DNA from: Clusia tigrina
Taxonomy: Eukaryota; Arthropoda; Insecta; Diptera; Clusiidae
Length of the DNA: 64,000 bases
Assembly (NCBI GenBank): GCA_920105625.2
Contig: OV050032.1
Coordinates: forward strand, 12,956,807-13,020,806
Direction: 5' to 3'
Shown: piece by piece, positions 35,339 through 48,370 of the stretch
Position numbering within the stretch: the stretch's first letter is position 1
Layout of the letters: each line of letters starts with the position of its first letter
Notes under the pieces: generated by a model
The model's database searches: none
What the model was told of the DNA's origin: nothing
Seen by the model: the letters and a program-made list of their open reading frames with translations, nothing else
Made by a program: the position numbers and the translations under genes

Positions 35339-35720
35339 GTGACTCTAAATAGACAAGGCATAGGTTCCGTGATTGGCATCCTAACGGGACACTGGACTCT
35401 AGGCACACACGGGTGTAGGCTGGGGATCCCCTCTAACAACATCTGCAGGAGTTGCTTGGACGAGGAGGAGGAGGAGTCTATTGCTCACCTATCGTGCACG
35501 TGTCCATCGCTGTCCAGTAGGAGGCGCACTTTCCCAGGCGACTACTTTCTGGACTCTAAAAAAAAAATATTAGCTCCATAAACTGCTTCATTAAAAGGTC
35601 CAAATGGCTGGACCTTTGAAATGGATGGGACCTGATGTCTCATGCGGTATCACAAAGGGTCAGTGTTGGCTTAAGTGCACCCTTTCGGGCGGACCTACTT
35701 AACTGTGCCTGACCCACACC
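35339..35720 (+). mobile_element. LINE remnant 3: ORF2 C-terminus and 3' UTR
   Basis: The frame reads GILTGHWTLGTHGCRLG, a knuckle CRSCLDEEEEESIAHLSC and CPSL...GDYFLDS, then stops at 35579. This is the C-terminal end of a LINE ORF2 of the I/R1/LOA type. The 3' UTR holds TGCGGTATCACAAAGGGTC. The minus-strand copy at 57645-58020 is the same family. No RT domain remains. Confidence 0.8.
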
Positions 35721-37329
35721 CTACAATTCTTTTAGATTTAGGAAGAGAGGAAGCCGTCAATTTTTAAGTTGTTGAAATACCAAAATGGGGAGAGAAAAAT
35801 ATGTGCATTCAAATCTTGAGCCAAGTCCAAGGAGACTAAACGAATAGAGGGAAAAAATGGCGCCGTCAAGATACGAACTTTAAAACTTTCCGTTCGGATT
35901 TTCCATCCATTCCAAATAGAAATCTTCCAGTACTGATTCAAAAGTCACTCGTTGCTGGAATTCCAGAAACATTCCATCCTTCGTACTCGTAGACAGTGTT
36001 GGAGAGGTCCCACCGGATTGTGAGGGCCGAGAAAACCGCAACCACAGTTCCTGCGAATTCAATGTGGGCACGGATTCGAAACGAGCCTCGCCACCAAGTA
36101 GGAGACGTATACGTAAGTAGGTGATGATAGGTTGGAGAATACTTTCGCCAGCTTATTATTGATGCCACTTCAGACAACTCTCTCTGTCTCTCTCTCTGTC
36201 TCTCAATTTACACCCCCACTCTCGCTGGATAGGCGTTTGCGAACAAACTCGTAGTTGGCGTGTGGGTGGGCTTGGCTGGTTGTGGGTGGGCTTGGTTGGT
36301 TGTGGGTGGGCTTGGTTGGTTGTGGGTGGCCGGGTGCGTGTCGGTATTGTTGGGCAATAGTCAGCCATGCATACATTAATGAAAACAGATGCAGCGCACC
36401 CATCATTTTTCATATTTAATGACAATGATGATGAATTTTAAATGCCACTTAAATTTTATGTTTGGCACTCGAATATTTTGGCACACATGCGTTTTATATC
36501 TCATTTGTGTAATGATAAATGACATTTGCTCTGGTTCTGTTTCTGGTTCTAGTTCTGTTTCTGGTTCTGTTCTCCTTTCGTACCGTTTTGTTTGTTCTCT
36601 GACGTGCGGAAAGGGGGCGTGCGTAGCAATGCGTGCCACTAGCGAGTGATGAATATGGTTGCTACGTGACAATCGTAATTTATTAAAAATACACAGGGCT
36701 AAAGATATGCGATGGACTGGGAGGTGGTGCGATGGGGTGTGTTGGGTTATGAAGTGATGCGTATGTTGTGAACCAAAGCAAAGCTAAGCGAACCAAACTG
36801 AACCGTACTAAATACGCACCAGAATAACTGGACTCATAGCTTTAAGTCAGTCCATCGTCAGTCAATCAATATGGAAAACAGCAGGAAAAGAAACACAATA
36901 TTTGTAAATCCCTGCAGCATCTTGGAGGGTGTTGTGAGGCAAAGGTATTCCACAGGACCGTGTACAGTGAGAGGAAGTCGCTCATTTACTAAATTATAGC
37001 ACCATGTGGAGAAATGCTGCCGCTTTATTTTAATAAAATTTCCACATTCCTCGTTATGACAGCTTCATTCGCTTCTTCTGGCGTGCAGAGCAAAAGTAAA
37101 CTGAGTTTTAAAGAAAGTAGTAAAATCAGAATCCAGTTTTATAGAGTGTGGGAAGTCGCATATCCCCACATATACACACCAGCTGTACAAAGAGAACCTT
37201 CGCTTTGTTGTACCCTATGAGGTGCACATGATAAACATAATCACAATTTGTATGCTTGTATGCAGAGTGGATCGTCCTGATTGTATTGCGGTCCTTCGGC
37301 ATGTGGACAATATTTGATTTTAATGCCTC
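35721..37329. other. Unassigned DNA with small repeats
   Basis: A 20-bp unit GGTTGTGGGTGGGCTTGGTT is repeated about three times at 36257-36330, and GGTTCTGTTTCTGGTTCT-type repeats lie at 36530-36570. No gene recognised. Confidence 0.45.
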
Positions 37330-37515
37330 CAGAAAGACTGTACTTGAACCTGAGTAAGAAGAAAGTGTGGACCGTCTTGTTATGCAAATATCCAGCGCTG
37401 GCAAAGAGACGCTTCCACTATATGGGAAAGTACTTCTTCAGCCACCTTGCGCAGCTGGAGGAGACTTCAATACGAAGTATACTTCTACTTACCAGAGCCA
37501 GTAACAGGTTCGCTG
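37330..37515 (+). mobile_element. LINE remnant 4: ORF2 C-terminal tail
   Basis: The frame contains KYPALAKRRFHYMGKYFF and SIRSILLLTRASNRF, which fit the segment after the CCHC knuckle of I/R1/LOA-type ORF2 proteins; the same RAS(K/N)(W/R)F ending appears at 42.1 and 63.8 kb. The knuckle itself is eroded. Confidence 0.6.
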
Positions 37516-37567
37516 GCGCAGGTAGTTCGAAAGGGACAGAACTCCTCGTGGCAACACATTGAGCCTA

Positions 37568-37870
37568 AGTGATGTCTTTCTGGACAGCCTCAAGGCAGTG
37601 TCATCGATCCCATCTTGTACTTGCTTTATACACACGATTTACCTCCCTCCGAAGGAGCTCTTGTTGGCACTGTAGTAAGTGGAGAGACGTTAGTTCCATT
37701 CAATAGGATCGTAGACAACTGATCATTTATTAATTAGAATATAAGCGCTGCTACTTCAAAGAGAGGTTAAGAGTGTTGCAAGAGTGTACCTACAGTTTGC
37801 ATACTACACCTACTGTGCACTCTACAGCACATTTGCAGACGATACTGCAAATTGAATTCCTTGATCTAAG
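37568..37870 (+). mobile_element. Jockey-type LINE reverse transcriptase fragment, interrupted
   Basis: The left part reads QPQGSVIDPILYLLYTHDLP, the RT motif around PQGS...LYT.DLP. The right part begins FADDTAN, the catalytic FADD box. In an intact element these motifs are a few residues apart; here 156 bp plus a 4-bp duplication separate them. A stop follows FADDTAN directly. Only this short RT portion survives. Confidence 0.8.
37671..37826. mobile_element. Probable solo LTR inside the LINE fragment
   Basis: The 156-bp insert starts TGTAGTAAG and ends CTCTACA, the TG...CA boundary of LTRs, and GCAC occurs directly on both sides (37667-37670, 37827-37830), a 4-bp target-site duplication as in gypsy-group elements. 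Removing insert and one GCAC puts the RT motifs back in one frame. No internal retrotransposon sequence is left. A different short insertion with chance TG/CA ends is the alternative. Confidence 0.6.
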
Positions 37871-39156
37871 GAATTCAGCTTCTGCAAGCCACCCATTTCT
37901 GGCAGTAAACAGTTCCACCAATTTTCAGCAACTCCTTTCAAGATCCATGTAGATGCTGACAAAGACGCCGGTGTTGCTGGGGATGAGGTTGCAACAAAGC
38001 CACAACAACTGCTTCAGCATAGCAATATCGTACAAATTTCAATTGATTAAATCTGTAATTGAAAGCCAATTAAATATAAATAAAACACAATTCGAGTTGA
38101 TTGAAGTCATTTGCAAACCTCTTTGGCAGTGGGCAAAGCAGTGCTGGCTTACCAAAGATGCACAAATGCCATGCCAGGATTTATTTTTTTTTGTAATTTA
38201 ATTAAATTTAGTTTAAATTAGCAACGACTCTGTGCAGTTTCGCTCGGCTGCAACGTTTCAATTTAGCACCCGTAATTGAACTGAGCAGCTGCTGTGCTGC
38301 ATTCCTCCCGCATTGCTGAGAGCTCCGAACAAATTCAATTTGCACAATTACATCCTGGATATTTTGACACAAACGCCATTGCCAAATGCCAAATGTCAAT
38401 GCAAATGGGAAATCAAATGCTTGTGTGTATTTATGCTAATTGAATTGAGTGACTCCGCCAGCCGAGAGGGAGGGGGTGGGTGCGGGGTGGATGTGCGATC
38501 CTCGTTGGCTGACTGGGGGCGCTGATTGGCGCTAATAATAAATTACGTATTAAGCTTCCACATAACTCAAGAGTTTCCAGCAGAGCCGACATGCAAAACG
38601 CTGCATTGCTTACATTGTTCTGGTTGACAGTCAAAATTGATGGGCTCCTAATGTCGCCGAGGAGAAGTTGCTAGTCTAGGCTGTGTGTGTGCGAAGGAAA
38701 CAGAGGCGAAACCTTGTCGTCCTCCTCCATCGGCACACTGATTAGCTGGGAAATTGTGTAATAACACTTCGTGTGCATTTATTAATCATACCTGCAGGCT
38801 ACAAAGGACCTGCTGTGTGCACAATATTCAAGAAGAACAGAAGATGAATGGGCTACAATACGCTAAGTGAAGCCATATTTATTTAAAAGTCTGTACAATG
38901 AGAGTGCTTTTGTTCGTATATTTCAAGCCTAGATGACGGGGTACAATGCTGCCTCTGTGATGTTTGCGGTGCTAGTGGTGTTGCAGTTGCCTCATCCTTC
39001 TGCCCCCATGCAACGTTAATATTATGGACGCATTGAATGATGCTGATGGCATTGAAGCTGATGCTGCTGATGTTGAGGACTTAACGCTGTTAATCCATTC
39101 CTCACTAAGGTACTCGGAAGCGTATACGCATGCAGAGAGAGAGAGAGAGAGAGAGT

Positions 39157-39207
<51 letters not shown>

Positions 39208-41506
39208 TGTGTGTGAGGATGCCTGGCTGCCGGGCTGTTACCCAATGAGCATCGGAGCCTTCATTATCAGCAGCAACAGCTTCATTACCACTAGTGCCAT
39301 TCTCCCTGCATACGCATAATACTATGCGTTGTGGAGGTCCTTGCGGGTTGGCCACTTGATCCTCCAGGCCAAATCTGCAAAGCAAAAAATAAGACAAAAT
39401 TTTAAAAAAACTTTCTCAGTCCTCGAGGGGGAGCTTAGAAGTTTAAATTAATTTAATTAAAACGTATCCTTACAAAGGAATGGCATGAAATAAAACGGTC
39501 CCGATATGTTTGCAATCGGTTGAAGTAGAAATTTCATTCAGTTTAATTTCACCGAAATTCCCATTCTCTGGTGGAAATGTAAAAAAGGACCTCACCAACT
39601 ACACACTCCGTCACTGAATGAACAAATGAAGTAATTAAATTGGAATATTTCGAGCCGGCGACCAGCTCCGCAAGCCAAACAGGCACATTCTGCTCGAATC
39701 AAGAAAAATAACTTCAAATGAAAAAAGTTTGACGGAGAATTCAAAAAAGAGTTTTTTCACCGAATTAAACGCAAGTGTCGCCAAAGATAAAGTACTCAAT
39801 GCGGTTGAATCGGCAATCAATGTCGTGGGAGACTCAACTCAAAAGCGTCCTCGTTGCAAATGCATAAAAAAAACGTCACTTATGCGGAGACTGTAAAGCG
39901 GGAGAGTGATGGTTGGGGAGATTGCAAGCTCTGTAGTAAATCAGTTGCACTCCACTACAAAGCTTTGGGTGTGTTCTGGGCGGCTGGGGTGTCTATTGTG
40001 GTGCACGCCCGGGGGTATGAGGCGAATGCCACCACAGTCGCCAAAAAAATACTAATGCAGTGGGAACGCATTTTCGCATATCTCAAATGCAGCGACATGT
40101 GACGTGAATAATGAGCATAAAGCCCAAATGGCGTATGGTGTGCGGCAACCAGGCATGGACTGTGGGCGGAAGTTCCACTCCCACTGCCAGCCCCGGCACC
40201 AGTGCTAGTAGCAGGGCAAAGGCTGGTGAGTGACAAGTGACAACATTTTTAGCAGAAGTAGAAACAAAGGCAGCAGAGGGCTCACTCAGCTTAGACAAGC
40301 AGCAAGCCAGGCACTCGCTGCAATTTGGGGGGAAATTTCCTGATGGATTGCTAACTCCGGACAGATGGCTTGGAGAAACACACGGAGTGCCCCACTGCCT
40401 TACTTAGCGAAATGCCCCACCTGTCTTCAGAGATCTTCTGAGTTAGGGGCGGAATCTACCGCTTGTTCGGTGGGGTTTGCTTCATTGAAACCCCGCAATT
40501 TATCAAGAAAACAGCTCAAGAGGCCACAGAAACTAGTCCAAAAATGTGGTCCAGCATAGAAGGTGTTGATGTATTCCAGTGCAAAACCCACAGCTAGGAG
40601 TATCATAACCGATGGTTCATATTTGCAACGCGCTGCATGGAAGGCATTTTTTGCTCACACACTATCTAGAAAATCCATTCGCCGATCATTCCAAGCACAA
40701 TTCCGCACTTAAAGTTCCTGACATGCCAGTAAACTAGTGATTTTCCACCTGCAGAGCAAAAGTTGCCGCTTGCCCACACACCACTTGAGTTGGCTGCATC
40801 GTTTGAGAAGAGGCCACAGTGATTTTGTTCTGTTGTTTTATGTTGTGTTAAATACGATGGCGACGGGCCCCCGTACAACTTACTCAATTAACTCAATGAG
40901 CGAAGTTTAATTGAGTTGTTGTGTATCTGCCAATAACCGAACAACGACTGAAGTAGCAGTAATTGTGGTCGATTGTATGTAATTGAAAACTTTTGCCAAT
41001 ACGCCGCTGCCTCCGACCCGGCCTCCCTGGTACGTTCGATTGCAAGTGCAAGTGCGGCGACAATGCCGCAATGCTAAGGCAACCAACTACAAGAGCGAGC
41101 ATGATTAGTGCGACTTTTGACTTCTCCGCAAACAGCCGACAGCGGCGGAAGCAGCAACCGAACCGCAGAGCACGTAGAATGCATTGCAGTGGCAGCACCA
41201 GCCACACCAGCCACACCAGCCACACCAGCCACACCAGCAGCAGTAGCAATCAGGCTGGTTGCACAGTGAATGCATGGCGGGGTTAAGTGTGGCATTTCGA
41301 CTTCGTCACTTCGGTATCATTATCGCTGACTCTCCATTAAGTCCATCATCATGTCCGCTCCTTGAGAACTTGATTGGTAGACGATAAAGGAACGCTGGAT
41401 TTGTAGGATGATGAGAGCAGTGGCACTTTTATGGACGTTGAAAAAGAAGTGCTTGGGAAATATTCACCGAATATATGGCAAAAGTACTTGAAATATACTC
41501 GTATAT
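37871..41506. other. Unassigned DNA with a GA/GT run
   Basis: (GA)n at 39133-39155 passes into (GT)n up to 39214. A 9-bp CCACACCAG repeat (4 units) lies at 41202-41237. No gene recognised. Confidence 0.45.
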
Positions 41507-42450
41507 GTGGTGGAATGGTAGATGGTGGATCTATAGGTGGTGGATATATATGTGTTGAAATTTTGGTGGTGAAAGTATAAAAGGTGGAAATATAGATGGT
41601 GTGATTATGTGTGGTGGAATTGTAGGTGTTGGAAGTATGATAGATAGAATTACGAGTGGTAAAAGTATATGTGGTGCAAATATAGGTGGTGGAATTGTAG
41701 GTGGTGGAAGTATAAAAAATGGAAATATAGATGGTGTGATTATATGTGGTGGAGGTGCTGGAATTGTAGGTGCTAGAAGTGTGATAGGTAGAATTATAAG
41801 TGGTGAAAGTATGTGTGGTGGAAATATATTTGATGCAAATATAGGTGGTGGAATTGTAGGTGGTGGAATTGTAGGTGGTGGAATTGTAGGTGGTGGAACT
41901 GTAGGTGGTGGAACTGTAGGTGGTGGAATTATATGTGGTCGAGTTATATGTGATAGAATTATATATGGTGGAAGTATACAAGGTGGAATTATAAGTGATG
42001 GTAGTATAAGTGGTGAAAGAATAGATGCTGGAATTGTAGGTGGCGGAAGCATAAAAAGTGGAAGTGGAAAAAGTGGTTAGGTAAGGTTATCGTGGCAGCC
42101 GGTCTACAGACCAATTCACTCAGTCCACCAAGCGTCCATTGTGATACCACCGCGTAACAACGCACCTCTGATTTACTCGTCAAACCATTTCGAAGCCCTG
42201 ATAAAGCGCAGGATTTGTATGTGGTAGAAGTATAAGTGTTGGAAGCATATTCGGGACGAATAAGTGGTGAGAAAGTATACTTGATTGATGGAATTATATG
42301 TGGTATACTTTATGTGGTAAAATTGTATGTGGTGTATTATAGAAGGTGAGAAAGTATAAATGGTGGAAGCATATAGGGTGAAATTATGTGTGGTGGAAGC
42401 ATATAAGGTGAAATTATGTGTGGTGGAAGTACATTTGGTGGAAGTAGAGG
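41507..42450. repeat. 15-bp minisatellite GGTGGAATTGTAGGT
   Basis: Diverged units (GGTGGAAGTATAAGT, GGTGCAAATATAGGT) surround a homogeneous core at 41840-41930. As 15 is divisible by three, the plus strand stays open as Gly-Gly-Gly-Ile-Val for 159 codons and the minus strand for over 200; neither looks like a gene. A LINE end sits inside at 42078-42214. Confidence 0.92.
42078..42214 (-). mobile_element. LINE 3' end nested in the minisatellite
   Basis: On the minus strand it reads the C-terminal IRASKWFDE-type ending, a stop, then TATCACAATGGACGCTTGG, CGGCTGCCACGATAACC and the tail TTACCTAACC. It aligns with the LINE end at 63784-64000. The minisatellite continues on both sides, so the LINE arrived after the array existed. 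Confidence 0.75.
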
Positions 42451-44587
42451 TGCAGGAATTATATGTGGGTCTCGGTATAGATGTATATTAGTTTGTGTCT
42501 TTCTCTCAATAGTTTTCCTCTCAACAACAGGACCTGAATGTTTTGCTCGTTATTGCCTTCATGATATATTGCCAGTTTTTGTTGCTGCTTCTCTTCACTT
42601 GACTCTGAGAGAATTGCAAACTCCAACACCTATCGTGGATATTTCGAGTAGTGGCTTGAATCGACAAATGTTGAGGGTGGTTCAACTAATTACAGGCCAT
42701 AGCATAACATAACTTCATGTTGATGTATAAAGTCTGTGATCAAGGCGAACAGGACAACGCTATTGCTCCTTTACTCTGTACACAGCCGAAGTTGTGACAG
42801 CCCATGGAAGCCGACCTCACGATTAGCTCCGTTAATAGCTTCAAAATTGTGTGATTCTGCAGCTACAGACACTCACACCGATGAGCGACAGTTGCTGCAG
42901 ACTTCTGGCTTTATTTATTTATTTTTATTTGTATTTCTGTTTTTTTTTTTAGTTTGCTTGTTTGTTTTGGAACCGGGGAGGAATGAAGCATTAAAATCTA
43001 AACGATGTTTGGGCAAAATTGAATTGAGAGAATAAAGTTTGCTGGGCTTGGCCAACAGCCCATTCATTTATCTCTATTAAGTGATTTTCAGTGTACAGCC
43101 AAAACACATTTGCTCTGACTCGACACACACACACACCCAGTCACACACACACCCAGCCACACACTCACACATAGACACATTTATCATACAAACACACACA
43201 CGCAAACTGAAAAATTTCCTATACAATTTCAATTAATTTGATTCAACAAAGTTTGGGCCCCTGAAATTATGCCACATTTAACTGGAAGACGCCCACTCCC
43301 GCTGCAACGCCAGAGACGAGGACACCGTCACACACACACACACACACACTCTGACATTCATGTAAACACAAATAAATTATTGCTTATCTGAGACCATCGA
43401 AAAATCACCTTTGTACGCAATCTTTCCAACCACAAAAAAAAAATCTTTTTTCCCCAAATTTGATTTGTTTTTTTTGGTTTTTTTTTGTATGTGTCCATCT
43501 TTTTATTTATTTTATTTTATTTTATTTTAGTTTGTGTATTTTTTGTATTGTTTTTCCTTTGTGCGCCGCTTTGGAAATTATTTCGTTTAAAGCTTATCTG
43601 CGAAATTTGTACAAATGGCGAAATCGTAAGGCGAAACAAGGTTATCCTTGCAGCAGAGTCCCTTTGCTGGTATCTCCTTTATCAGTCGGACAAATACGTA
43701 CACATTTTGGTTCTTTGTGTTCGCTGCTCCCTAATTTGCTGCTGCAGAAGTGGAAATTGTATAAAGGGAAAACTTTTCCCAATCTGACTTGGTAGGAGTT
43801 TATAAGTCCTTGGCTCCTGACTGCGTAGCTACAATGTAGTCACACAATCAAAGTTAGTAGCTCGATGCTGTTCTATGGGCAAAAGAAACGAGGACACGAC
43901 ATGCAAGTAGTGCAAGTAGTTTGGCAGCTGGAACGGGTGTTCTGGGGAAACTGCTTATAAAATATCGCAATCAGATTAATTTGCTTACCAACGTTGGCGT
44001 GCGCCGCAAAAAAAGATGGTTCGTAATGATTTCAATCATCACCTTTGTAGAATTTACTTTAATTAAAAGCAGAGCGGAGTCGCAAAGAGGAGCAAACTTT
44101 ATCCTATTAGCGGGGTTCATTTCGTTTTAATTATCGACATTTGGCCAGATTATCAGCAAGACTAACAACGAGAGCGCAATTGTCTTTGCGGAATGCTTAC
44201 GAAGGAAGGCAGCCCGAGCAAGTCGTAGCTTCCAGACGTAGGAGTGCCAACTTGTGCGCTCGCCATTTCAGCGGCGATTGCAGTCCTTTCATTTTGGGCA
44301 GACGTCGACGAGGACGCTGATGCCGTTGACTGGCCTCGGGCCGGTATCATTTACACGAAATTATGAAAGGGAAAAGCTGGCATGGAGTGGAGGGAGTGTA
44401 ATGCCATGGAGGAGTAAGGAAACTCTGCTGAGTTGAACAAATAAAAAGTTATGGGGTCCAGGACAGGGTAGAAAATGAGCACTGATTTGTATTTTGTTAT
44501 TGTTATTACTACGATGATTATGATGTGTTTATCTGTTACAAGGTGAATGATGTCCACGCGAGTGTTCTGGAAGAAACCAGGTTTTTG
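42451..44587. other. Unassigned DNA with T-rich and CA tracts
   Basis: T-rich runs at 42940-42952 and 43446-43530, CA runs at 43120-43205 and 43325-43350. No gene recognised. Confidence 0.45.
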
Positions 44588-44793
44588 CGGTTTGGAGTCA
44601 ATTGGTGGTATTGGAATGAAAGTTTGTATTCACTTCACAAAACCTGAGTGAGCGAGAAGGCAGATTAACAGCCATGAATGGTTCTTCGCACTCAGTTGTA
44701 CTCATGTGAATGGTTGCAATTACTCACTTAATGTTGTTGCAGAGAACGAGTAGTAACCAATTGAGTTCAGTGGAAACATATTTTCAACAGATT
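44588..44793. repeat. 206-bp dispersed repeat, copy 1
   Basis: Matches 48165-48370 in the same orientation with about a dozen differences. Both begin CGGTTTG and end TTTTCAACAGATT. Nature unknown. Confidence 0.85.
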
Positions 44794-45360
44794 TTATACT
44801 GGATTCTCTGGTTACTATAATCTTCAGCAATCGGCAGAGTATGCGGTGAAGCTATGAGCGGAGTAATCGAGAGTGCTTGACGTATCCAAGGCAGGACTGG
44901 ATCTTTTATATTTATGTCATATTTGCAGGGATTCGTTTCTCTTCAATCGACATTGTTAACATTTGAGCCTTGTTGTTACCATGAGCTTCGTCTCATCCTT
45001 GTTCCTTGGTGAGGGAATTGCTGTATTGCTGGATCAGATGTTTATACAAGTATTACAGAATTTGAACAGAGCCCTGCTATTGCCTTGAGATTCTCCACTT
45101 CGTATCCGCACACGCCTTCCCAACCTAACCTAACCTAACCTTCTCCACGAATGATTTCCCTATTGCCCCATGCCCTGAGCGAGCTGGGATTGGTTAGTTT
45201 TATAGAAGATTCATAGAAATTCCTGCCGCTGGAAACATACATTTTAGGCAGCTGGAGTCGTATTATGAATTCCCACAATTTGCTACATTGCTACGGGATT
45301 TGGTTGAGATAATTTAGCTTAAATGAATGTCATTCTTAATACCTGAATAGTTTTGAGGAA
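44794..45360. other. Unassigned DNA with an AACCT run
   Basis: AACCTAACCTAACCTAACC at 45122-45140 resembles both the insect TTAGG telomere repeat and the tails of the LINE family in this window; the DNA before it does not match the LINE 3' UTR. Nothing else recognised. Confidence 0.45.
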
Positions 45361-45965
45361 AAGGATAAGGAGTCCTTGATCCGAAAAAGATGTGCCCAGA
45401 GAGGAACTTCACGGCCACAACATTTGCTTGCGAACTCTTTCTCTGATCTCAAATTCCTTTCACACATAATGAAAAATATCAAAGGAGATTTTACAAGTGG
45501 GCCATTATTTAGACTAGACTAAAAGGATAAAGAGTCCTTGATCCGAAAAAGATGTGCCCAGAGAGGAACTTCACGGCCACAACATTTGCTTGCGAACTCT
45601 TTCTCTGATCTCAAATTCCTTTCACACATAATGAAAAATATCAAAGGAGATTTTACAAGTGGGCTATTTTTTAGACTTGACTAAAAGGATAAAGAGTCCT
45701 TGATCCGAAAAAGATGTGCCCAGAGAGGAACTTCACGGCCACAACATTTGCTTGCGAACTCTTTCTCTGATCTCAAATTCCTTTCACACATAATGAAAAA
45801 TATCAAAGGAGATTTTACAAGTGGGCTATTTTTTAGACTTGACTAAAAGGATAATAAGTCATTGATCCGAAAAAGATGTGCCCAGAGAGGAACTTCACGG
45901 CCACAACATTTGCTTGCGAACTCTTTCTCTGATCTCAAATTCCTTTCACACATAATAAAAAAAGG
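45361..45965. repeat. 162-bp tandem repeat, nearly four copies
   Basis: The landmark AGTCCTTGATCCGAAAAAG occurs at 45371, 45533, 45695 and (one change) 45857, an exact 162-bp spacing. Copies are almost identical; the last is cut after CACACATAAT. Recent amplification. Confidence 0.95.
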
Positions 45966-48164
45966 TCTAAGGACATTTCTGAACTCATGATTTTTAACTT
46001 TCTCTCTCAAGACTACGATAATTCAGATCCTGGCAATTCAAATCAAGTCTCATTGGCAACTGGAAGAACTCTCATGGCAATAATTTCGCTTTCACTGTCC
46101 AGCAATGGGGTCGGTGACATGTTCGCCGGTAATCCCGAAAACTGCCAATTACACACCCTGAAAGTCCCTTCACGGCTTCACTGGCAGCCTTGAGCACCAC
46201 CTTCCTACCGTGAGACGCACGACCCTCTGAAGCCACTTCAAATCATCAATGTGTGGAGCAATAAAGCCAACAAGAACACAAAATATTGACACTGACCAAC
46301 TTGAAGAGCCTGATGGCCGCGTGGATATTTGAGTGGGCGAAGTCTATCTTAAATATTTATGCGAAATAATGAAGTAATTCAAGCCGAAAGCAGCCAGCGT
46401 CGCTTGTCTTTGCGCTTTTGAAGTATCATCAACGACCCCAGCAGCGAATTGCTAAGTGCCTGCCGCCTGCCCCGAGTATCGCTACAGAGCTGCGCGGCAC
46501 GACCGCAATGTAAATATTTATGTATGCTTAAACTGTTTGGTTGTCGATGTCGTCCTTGTCGTTGTTGCCGCTGCCAACGTGGTGGCACCACCATCGTCGC
46601 TACGCGTTGTCGATTACAAAAGATGTTTACCTTGCCACTTAAGTGAAAGCTTCACTTTTCAGCTCATTAACGTGGCAGTCTTCGTCGCAGTCGCGGGCTT
46701 TGGTCGTACTCGAAGACGTCGTAGTCGCAGAGTCGCCGGTCATACTAGCGGAGCTGACGCGCAGGTGTTTGGTTAAAAACCATTAAATTAAATGTGCTTT
46801 AAATTATGAATTATCAGGGTGGGGTAGAGGGTGGGTAGTTGCCGATAGTGGTGGCAGGGGGGTTGTTAGAGTTGTCTCCCTGAAGTATTAACATAAAACT
46901 GTAATTTATTCCGGGACCTTATTCAATTGATACACAATTTAAGGAATTTCTACAAATAGGGTCATTCACGAAAAAGAGTAAAGTGCCGCTTAATAGCGTA
47001 GTAGATTAAAAAGGCAACAAAATCAAGCTACGCGTGGAGGAAGGGCACACAGCCATTTATTTCGAGTCCTTTATTCAACTCCTATTTTGTATTTACGCTG
47101 TTTGCTCTTTTCAGTGAATGGCCCTGTGTGGGCAGCGATGTGGCTAATTCTTATTGAATTATAGCAAACGCCTCAGTGAACAACCCGACAGGCTGAAGGA
47201 AGAGACACTCCCAGAAAGTGAGCAGCTGCATCCTGTGCAGCGCTGTCATATTTTTAAAAGTTGTCCCAGCTACAATCTGCTACAAATTACGACTTCACGC
47301 TTCTCAGTCCAACACCAGAACTAACGGCAACGAAAGTTAGTTGACAGTTTCGCTTCCTGCCTCCTTGCCTGACGCTCTTACCGCACCGGGCAGACCACGT
47401 TCAGCATGTCGCCAGCTCGGACACTGCTTGGCTTTGGTGTTTCCTGCCTGGCGGTGCAGCTTCCGGCCACAGTTCACAACAATAAATGGACACTGGCCGC
47501 GTGTGAGAGTGAGTGTGTGGATGGATAAGCGCAGCAATAAGGACATCAATGCATGCATGCATTTAACACGTGTTTATGCTGCAAATGGCGCTAATAAAAG
47601 CAGCGCACAGGTCCCTGAGAATTCCCCGAACGGTGTACGCCAATATTCACTTTAAGCAAAATAAATTGCAATAAACGGCTCGTATTGCCAAGCACGTATC
47701 GGGCAAGCGGAGCTCGGCAGTCATTACCGTTATGGAGTCCAGTTGTGTACGGGTAATTGTGAGGCTTCTGCCTAGTACGCTAGAGCAGTCAGGTCAGGGA
47801 GCCACAACAGAGGGTTGGAGTGGAGAAACTCGGAGTATTCAAAGTGATCAGAATACCATGATTGGCAGGAGCAGCAGGGATAGCAACAACGCAGTGAAAG
47901 TCTTGACGAAACCACTTACGTCCGATCACTAACAACTTCAAATGGGTTGCAGGACTATGCAGAAAGTAACTAAATTGAAAAGGCGCAGAAAGAGAGATTT
48001 TCCACTTAAGTGACCAGAGAGTGAAAATACTTGGGTGGTGCTGTGAAGAGTGGTTCGAGTGAGAGCCTTCGCAGTGTCTATAATGGAACGCCCTCATCTC
48101 AAGTGCTCCAATTTGGGTGGGATCACAAAAAGCCAAATTTTGGAAACCAGAAACTTAAAGATGA
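45966..48164. other. Unassigned DNA, no gene seen
   Basis: GC-richer stretches at 46400-46760 and 47340-47560 give overlapping frames on both strands with no family signature. Confidence 0.4.
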
Positions 48165-48370
48165 CGGTTTGAAGTCAATTGGTGGCATTGGAATGAGAGT
48201 TTGTATTCACTTCACAAAACCTGAGTGAGCGAGAAGACAGATTAACAGCTATGAGTGGTTCTTCGCATTCAGTTGTACTCATGTGAATGGTTGCAATCAC
48301 TCACTGAGTGTTGTTGCAGAGAAGGAGTAGTAACCAATTCAGTTCAGTGGAAACATATTTTCAACAGATT
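48165..48370. repeat. 206-bp dispersed repeat, copy 2
   Basis: Partner of 44588-44793, 3.6 kb away in direct orientation. Unequal exchange between the two would delete the 162-bp array. Confidence 0.85.

Noticed and set aside
41349..42080. Gly-rich plus-strand frame and Thr/Ser/Tyr minus-strand frame of 159-210 codons
   Set aside because: Both result from a 15-bp repeat with a period divisible by three.
45122..45140. Interstitial telomeric (TTAGG)n repeat
   Set aside because: Only ~19 bp; similar runs in this window end LINE copies. Telomere origin is not supported.
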